A DNA stretch of 64,000 nucleotides, from NCBI GenBank assembly GCA_031769625.1, contig JAUIMM010002340.1:62001-126000 (forward strand). The letters run 5' to 3'. Position numbers and translations under genes: made by a program. The DNA comes from Taudactylus pleione. Its lineage: Eukaryota > Chordata > Amphibia > Anura > Myobatrachidae. Below the pieces are notes generated by a model. That model searched no databases. It was not told the origin of the DNA and was given only the letters and a program-made list of their open reading frames with translations. This document shows positions 59,101 through 64,000 of this stretch, piece after piece (position 1 is the first letter of the stretch; each line of letters starts with the position of its first letter).

Positions 59101-60339
59101 CTCATCCAGTGAAATTTTGAACTGTCTGTGTTTGCTACAAGAGGAGATAACACAAAGTATGCACTTTTGTTGTTTCCATTGCTTTCAATGCATTTTGGCC
59201 TAAAACGTGCATTTGCTGTTTTCTCTTAAACGCAACATGGGAGAAAAACCATTTCACATCACATTTGTGGGTCTTGGTCTTCAACACATCCAGTGAAATT
59301 TTGAGCTGTCTGTGTTTGCTACAAGAGGAGATAACACAAAGTATGCGCTTTTGTTGTTTTCATTGCTTTCAATGCATTTTGGCCTAAAACGTGCATTTGC
59401 TGTTTTCTCTTAAACGCAACATGGGAGAAAAACCATTTCTAATCACATTTGTTGGTCTTGGTCTTCAACACATCCAGTGAAATTTTGAGCTGCCTGTGTT
59501 TGCTACAAGAGGAGATAACACAAAGTATGCGCTTTTGTTGTTTCCATTGCTTTCAATGCATTTTGGCCTAAAACGAGCAATTGCTGTTTTCTCTTAAACG
59601 CAACATGGGAGAAAAACCATTTCACATCACATTTGTTGGTCTTGGTCTTCAACACATCCAGTGAAATTTTGAGCTGTCTGTGTTTGCTACAAGAGGAGAT
59701 AACACAAAGTATGCACTTTTGTTGTTTCCATTGCTTTCAATGCATTTTGGCCTAAAACGTGCATTTGCTGTTTTCTCTTAAACGCATCATGGGAGAAAAA
59801 CCATTTCACATCACATTTGTTGGTATTGGTCTTCAACACATCCAGTGAAATATTGAGCTGCCTGTGTTTGCTACAAGAGGAGATAACACAAAGTATGCAC
59901 TTTTGTTGTTTCCATTGCTTTCAATGCATTTTGGCCTAAAACGTGCATTTGCTGTTTTCTCTTAAACGCAACATGGGAGAAAAACCATTTCACATCACAT
60001 TTGTTGGTCTTGGTCTTCAACACATCCAGTGAAATTTTGAGCTGCCTGTGTTTGCTACAAGAGGAGATAACACAAAGTATGCGCTTTTGTTGTTTCCATT
60101 GCTTTCTATGCATTTTGGCCTAAAACGTGCAATTGCTGTTTTCTCTTAAACGCAATATGGGAGAAAAACCATTTCACATCACATTTGTGGGTCTTGGTCT
60201 TCAACACATCCAGTGAAATTTTGAGCTGTCTGTGTTTGCTACAAGAGGAGATAACACAAAGTATGCGCTTTTGTTGGTTCCATTGCTTTCAATGCATTTT
60301 GGCCTAAAACGTGCATTTGCTGTTTTCTCTTAAACGCAA
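59100..60339 (+). repeat. Transition between flank-type monomers and the terminal 8-mer repeat
   Basis: About seven monomers are mixed in type: caactcatcc with gaactgtctg, a gttttc monomer, an F-like taatcac monomer (59440), A-like monomers, ttggtattgg with gaaatattg (about 59823-59850), a gtgcaatt/cgcaatatggg monomer and a ggttcc monomer with ordinary ttttggcc. No clean higher-order period is evident. Several features match 1.9-2.8 and 5.2-6.3 kb. Confidence 0.65.
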
Positions 60340-63300
60340 CATGGGAAAAAAACCATTTCACATCACATTTGTTGGTCTTGGTCTTCAACACATCCAGTAA
60401 AATTTTGAGCTGTCTGTGTTTGCTACAAGAGGAGATAACACAAAGTATGCACTTTTGTTGTTTCCATTGCTTTCAATGCATTTTGGCCTAAAACGTGCAT
60501 TTGCTGTTTTCTCTTAAACGCAACATGGGAGAAAAACCATTTCACATCACATTTGTTGGTCTTGGTCTTCAACACATCCAGTGAAATGTTGAGCTGCCTG
60601 TGTTTGCTACAAGAGGAGATAACACAAAGTATGCACTTTTGTTGTTTCCATTGCTTTCAATGCATTTTGGCCTAAAACGTGCATTTGCTGTTTTCTCTTA
60701 AACGCAACATGGGAGAAAAACCATTTCACATCACATTTGTGGGTCTTGGTCTTCAACACATCCAGTGAAATTTTGAGCTGTCTGTGTTTGCTACAAGAGG
60801 AGATAACACAAAGTATGCGCTTTTGTTGTTTTCATTGCTTTCAATGCATTTTGGCCTAAAACGTGCATTTGCTGTTTTCTCTTAAACGCAACATGGGAGA
60901 AAAACCATTTCACATCACATTTGTTGGTCTTGGTCTTCAACACATCCAGTGAAATTTTGAGCTGTCTGTGTTTGCTACAAGAGGAGATAACACAAAGTAT
61001 GCGCTTTTGTTGTTTCCATTGCTTTTAAAGCATTTTGGCCTAAAACGTGCATTTGCTGTTTTCTCTTAAACGCAACATGGGAGAAAAACCATTTCTAATC
61101 ACATTTGTTGGTCTTGGTCTTCAACACATCCAGTGAAATTTTGAGCTGCCTGTGTTTGCTACAAGAGGAGATAACACAAAGTATGCGCTTTTGTTGCTTC
61201 CATTGCTTTCAATGCATTTTGGCCTAAAACGAGCAATTGCTGTTTTCTCTTAAACGCAACATGGGAGAAAAACCATTTCACATGACATTTGTGGGTCTTG
61301 GTCTTCAACACATCCAGTGAAATTTTGAGCTGTCTGTGTTTGCTACAAGAGGAGATAACACAAAGTATGCGCTTTTGTTGTTTTCATTGCTTTCAATGCA
61401 TTTTGGCCTAAAACGTGCATTTGCTGTTTTCTCTTAAACGCAACATGGGAGAAAAACCATTTCACATCACATTTGTTGGTCTTGGTCTTCAACACATCCA
61501 GTGAAATTTTGAGCTGTCTGTGTTTGCTACAAGAGGAGATAACACAAAGTATGCGCTTTTGTTGTTTCCATTGCTTTCAAAGCATTTTGGCCTAAAACGT
61601 GCATTTGCTGTTTTCTCTTAAACGCAACATGGGAGAAAAACCATTTCACATCACATTTGTTGGTCTTGGTCTTCAACACATCCAGTGAAATTTTGAGCTG
61701 CCTGTGTTTGCTACAAGAGGAGATAACACAAAGTATGCGCTTTTGTTGTTTTCATTGCTTTCAATGCATTTTGGCCTAAAACGTGCATTTGCTGTTTTCT
61801 CTTAAACGCAACATGGGAGAAAAACCATTTCACATCACATTTGTTGGTCTTGGTCTTCCACACATCCAGTAAAATTTTGAGCTGTCTGTGTTTGCTACAA
61901 GAGGAGATAACACAAAGTATGCACTTTTGTTGTTTCCATTGCTTTCAATGCATTTTGGCCTAAAACGTGCATTTGCTGTTTTCTCTTAAACGCAACATGG
62001 GAGAAAAACCATTTCACATCACATTTGTTGGTCTTGGTCTTCAACACATCCAGTGAAATTTTGAGCTGCCTGTGTTTGCTACAAGAGGAGATAACACAAA
62101 GTATGCACTTTTGTTGTTTCCATTGCTTTCAATGCATTTTGGCCTAAAACGTGCATTTGCTGTTTTCTCTTAAACGCAACATGGGAGAAAAACCATTTCA
62201 CATCACATTTGTGGGTCTTGGTCTTCAACACATCCAGTGAAATTTTGAGCTGTCTGTGTTTGCTACAAGAGGAGATAACACAAAGTATGCGCTTTTGTTG
62301 TTTTCATTGCTTTCAATGCATTTTGGCCTAAAACGTGCATTTGCTGTTTTCTCTTAAACGCAACATGGGAGAAAAACCATTTCACATTACATTTGTTGGT
62401 CTTGGTCTTCAACACATCCAGTGAAATTTTGAGCTGTCTGTGTTTGCTACAAGAGGAGATAACACAAAGTATGCGCTTTTGTTGTTTCCATTGCTTTCAA
62501 AGCATTTTGGCCTAAAACGTGCATTTGCTGTTTTCTCTTAAACGCAACATGGGAGAAAAACCATTTCTAATCACATTTGTTGGTCTTGGTCTTCAACACT
62601 TTCAGTGAAATTTTGAGCTGCCTGTGTTTGCTACAAGAGGAGATAACACAAAGTATGCGCTTTTGTTGTTTCCATTGCTTTCAATGCATTTTGGCCTAAA
62701 ACGAGCAATTGCTGTTTTCTCTTAAACGCAACATGGGAGAAAAACCATTTCACATCACATTTGTGGGTCTTGGTCTTCAACACATCCAGTGAAATTTTGA
62801 GCTGTCTGTGTTTGCTACAAGAGGAGATAACACAAAGTATGCGCTTTTGTTGTTTTCATTGCTTTCAATGCATTTTGGCCTAAAACGTGCATTTGCTGTT
62901 TTCTCTTAAACGCAACATGGGAGAAAAACCATTTCACATCACATTTGTTGGTCTTGGTCTTCAACACATCCAGTGAAATTTTGAGCTGTCTGTGTTTGCT
63001 ACAAGAGGAGATAACACAAAGTATGCGCTTTTGTTGTTTTCATTGCTTTCAAAGCATTTTGGCCTAAAACGTGCATTTGCTGTTTTCTCTTAAACGCAAC
63101 ATGGGAGAAAAACCATTTCACATCACATTTGTTGGTCTTGGTCTTCAACACATCCAGTGAAATTTTGAGCTGTCTGTGTTTGCTACAAGTGGAGATAACA
63201 CAAAGTATGCGCTTTTGTTGTTTCCATTGCTTTCAAAGCATTTTGGCCTAAAACGTGCATTTGCTGTTTTCTCTTAAACGCAACATGGGAGAAAAACCAT

Positions 63301-64000
63301 TTCACATCACATTTGTTGGTCTTGGTCTTCAACACATCCAGTAAAATTTTGAGCTGTCTGTGTTTGCTACAAGAGGAGATAACACAAAGTATGCACTTTT
63401 GTTGTTTCCATTGCTTTCAATGCATTTTGGCCTAAAACGTGCATTTGCTGTTTTCTCTTAAACGAAACATGGGAGAAAAACCATTTCACATCACATTTGT
63501 TGGTCTTGGTCTTCAACACATCCAGTGAAATTTTGAGCTGCCTGTGTTTGCTACAAGAGGAGATAACACAAAGTATGCACTTTTGTTGTTTCCATTGCTT
63601 TCAATGCATTTTGGCCTAAAACGTGCATTTGCTGTTTTCTCTTAAACACAACATGGGAGAAAAACCATTTCACATCACATTTGTGGGTCTTGGTCTTCAA
63701 CACATCCAGTGAAATTTTGAGCTGTCTGTGTTTGCTACAAGAGGAGATAACACAAAGTATGCGCTTTTGTTGTTTTCATTGCTTTCAATGCATTTTGGCC
63801 TAAAACGTGCATTTGCTGTTTTCTCTTAAACGCAACATGGGAGAAAAACCATTTCACATTACATTTGTTGGTCTTGGTCTTCAACACATCCAGTGAAATT
63901 TTGAGCTGTCTGTGTTTGCTACAAGAGGAGATAACACAAAGTATGCGCTTTTGTTGTTTCCATTGCTTTCAAAGCATTTTGGCCTAAAACGTGCATTTGC
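60340..64000 (+). repeat. Regular 8-monomer higher-order repeat, 1,472 bp
   Basis: Units start at 60340, 61812 and 63284, exactly 1,472 bases (8 x 184) apart. Markers repeat at that spacing: cagtaaaa at 60395, 61867 and 63339; cacattac at 62381 and 63853; taatcac F-type monomers at about 61095 and 62567. The order is m1 cagtaaaa/tatgcac, m2 ctgcctg/tatgcac, m3 tgggtcttgg/gttttc, m4 aaagcat, m5 taatcac/cgagcaatt, m6 tgggtcttgg/gttttc, m7 aaagcat, m8 variable. Unlike the core, ctcataaac, tttgggcc and aatgtat are absent. There are no length indels. Private substitutions (cttccacac at 61855, cactttcag near 62597, caagtgg near 63187) show the units are not perfect copies. Confidence 0.9.
63836..64000 (+). 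repeat. Partial monomer at the right window edge
   Basis: The last monomer starts at 63836 and is cut by the window end after gcatttgc. It carries the rare cacattac substitution shared with the monomer 1,472 bases upstream (62381), so it belongs to the 8-monomer repeat of the right end. The array continues to the right. Confidence 0.95.

Larger units (their letters stand above)
1..64000 (+). repeat. 184-bp satellite DNA array, whole window
   Basis: The window is a head-to-tail array of a 184-bp monomer, roughly 348 copies, all in one orientation. The anchor catgggag recurs every 184 bases (164, 348 and onward), and distant landmarks are separated by multiples of 184 apart from small indels. 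Monomers differ mainly at about eight recurrent sites and at scattered private substitutions. No unique sequence, mobile element or inverted block interrupts the array, and it runs off both ends. The unit length, homogeneity and higher-order structure fit a centromeric or pericentromeric satellite of a eukaryote; that placement is inference. I do not recognise the family. The array has no protein-coding content: each frame meets stops at fixed monomer positions (cttaaac, cagtgaa, ttttgag, gagataac, cctaaaa), and the unit is not a multiple of three. Confidence 0.98.

Noticed and set aside
492..60113. Many recurring 60-95 codon reading frames on both strands
   Set aside because: They recur at 184-bp multiples with near-identical peptides, and the unit is not a multiple of three. 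Reverse-strand frames are the complement of the same monomers. No codon bias, conserved domain or flanking gene signal supports coding.
1..64000. CRISPR-like regular repetition
   Set aside because: The entire 184-bp unit is repeated, with no short repeat alternating with unique spacers, and there are no cas genes.
1..64000. CENP-B box, telomere repeats, microsatellites, tRNA or rRNA genes
   Set aside because: No TTCG-CGGG pattern, TTAGGG/TTTAGGG run, simple-sequence tract, or tRNA/rRNA-like segment was seen in any monomer class.
1..64000. Assignment to a named satellite family or species
   Set aside because: I do not recognise the monomer as any satellite I can name with confidence. A database search of the 184-bp consensus would be decisive.

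Overview
The window is a single uninterrupted tandem satellite DNA array. A monomer of 184 bp, about 39% G+C, is repeated head to tail about 348 times on the same strand from base 1 to base 64000. Both window ends fall inside a monomer, so the array extends beyond the window on each side. I see no gene, RNA gene, transposon, inversion or unique sequence anywhere. All open reading frames are by-products of the repeat: 184 is not a multiple of 3, every frame meets stop codons at fixed monomer positions, and the same peptides recur on the 184-bp lattice.

The organism is a eukaryote. The nucleosome-sized unit, the megabase-style homogeneity and the layered higher-order repeats (HORs) are what a centromeric or pericentromeric satellite looks like. 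The variable sites include all three common CpGs, each seen in both TG and CA forms, which suggests germline CpG methylation as in vertebrates or plants. I do not recognise the satellite family and cannot name the species. No CENP-B box is visible.

Monomers are distinguished by a few diagnostic sites. These are the motif after the cacat/taat site (ttggtcttgg, tgggtcttgg or tgggtattgg), cagtgaaa or cagggaaa, ctgtctg or ctgcctg, tatgcgc/tatgcac/tatgtgc, gtttcc/gttttc/ggttcc, aatgcat/aaagcat/aatgtat, ttttggcc/tttgggcc/tttttgcc, and cgtgcattt or cgagcaatt. They divide the window into domains. At 1-8.0 kb is a flank-type domain (gttggttcc plus tttttgcc monomers, spaced mostly in multiples of 3 monomers). 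At 8.0-47.85 kb is a core domain built from about eight monomer classes in recurrent order, with HOR lengths of mostly 6-9 monomers. At 47.85-51.37 kb flank-type monomers return, followed by core type (51.37-55.57 kb) and flank type again (55.57-59.1 kb). From 60.34 kb to the end is a clean 8-monomer, 1,472-bp HOR.

Large duplications overlie this. A segment of about 12 kb (14.2-26.5 kb) is repeated at 27.64-38.3 kb with a 13,440-bp offset; the seam holds about six flank-type monomers matching 1.5-2.6 kb. A segment of about 7 kb (44.5-51.37 kb) is repeated at 52.05-59.09 kb with offset 7,545, then 7,729. Units of 15 and 16 monomers recur between 41 and 47 kb. Around the 26.5-27.6 kb seam, 25.9-32.7 kb carries about 20 single-base homopolymer-type indels that are nearly absent elsewhere, so this part of the assembly should be distrusted until checked against reads.
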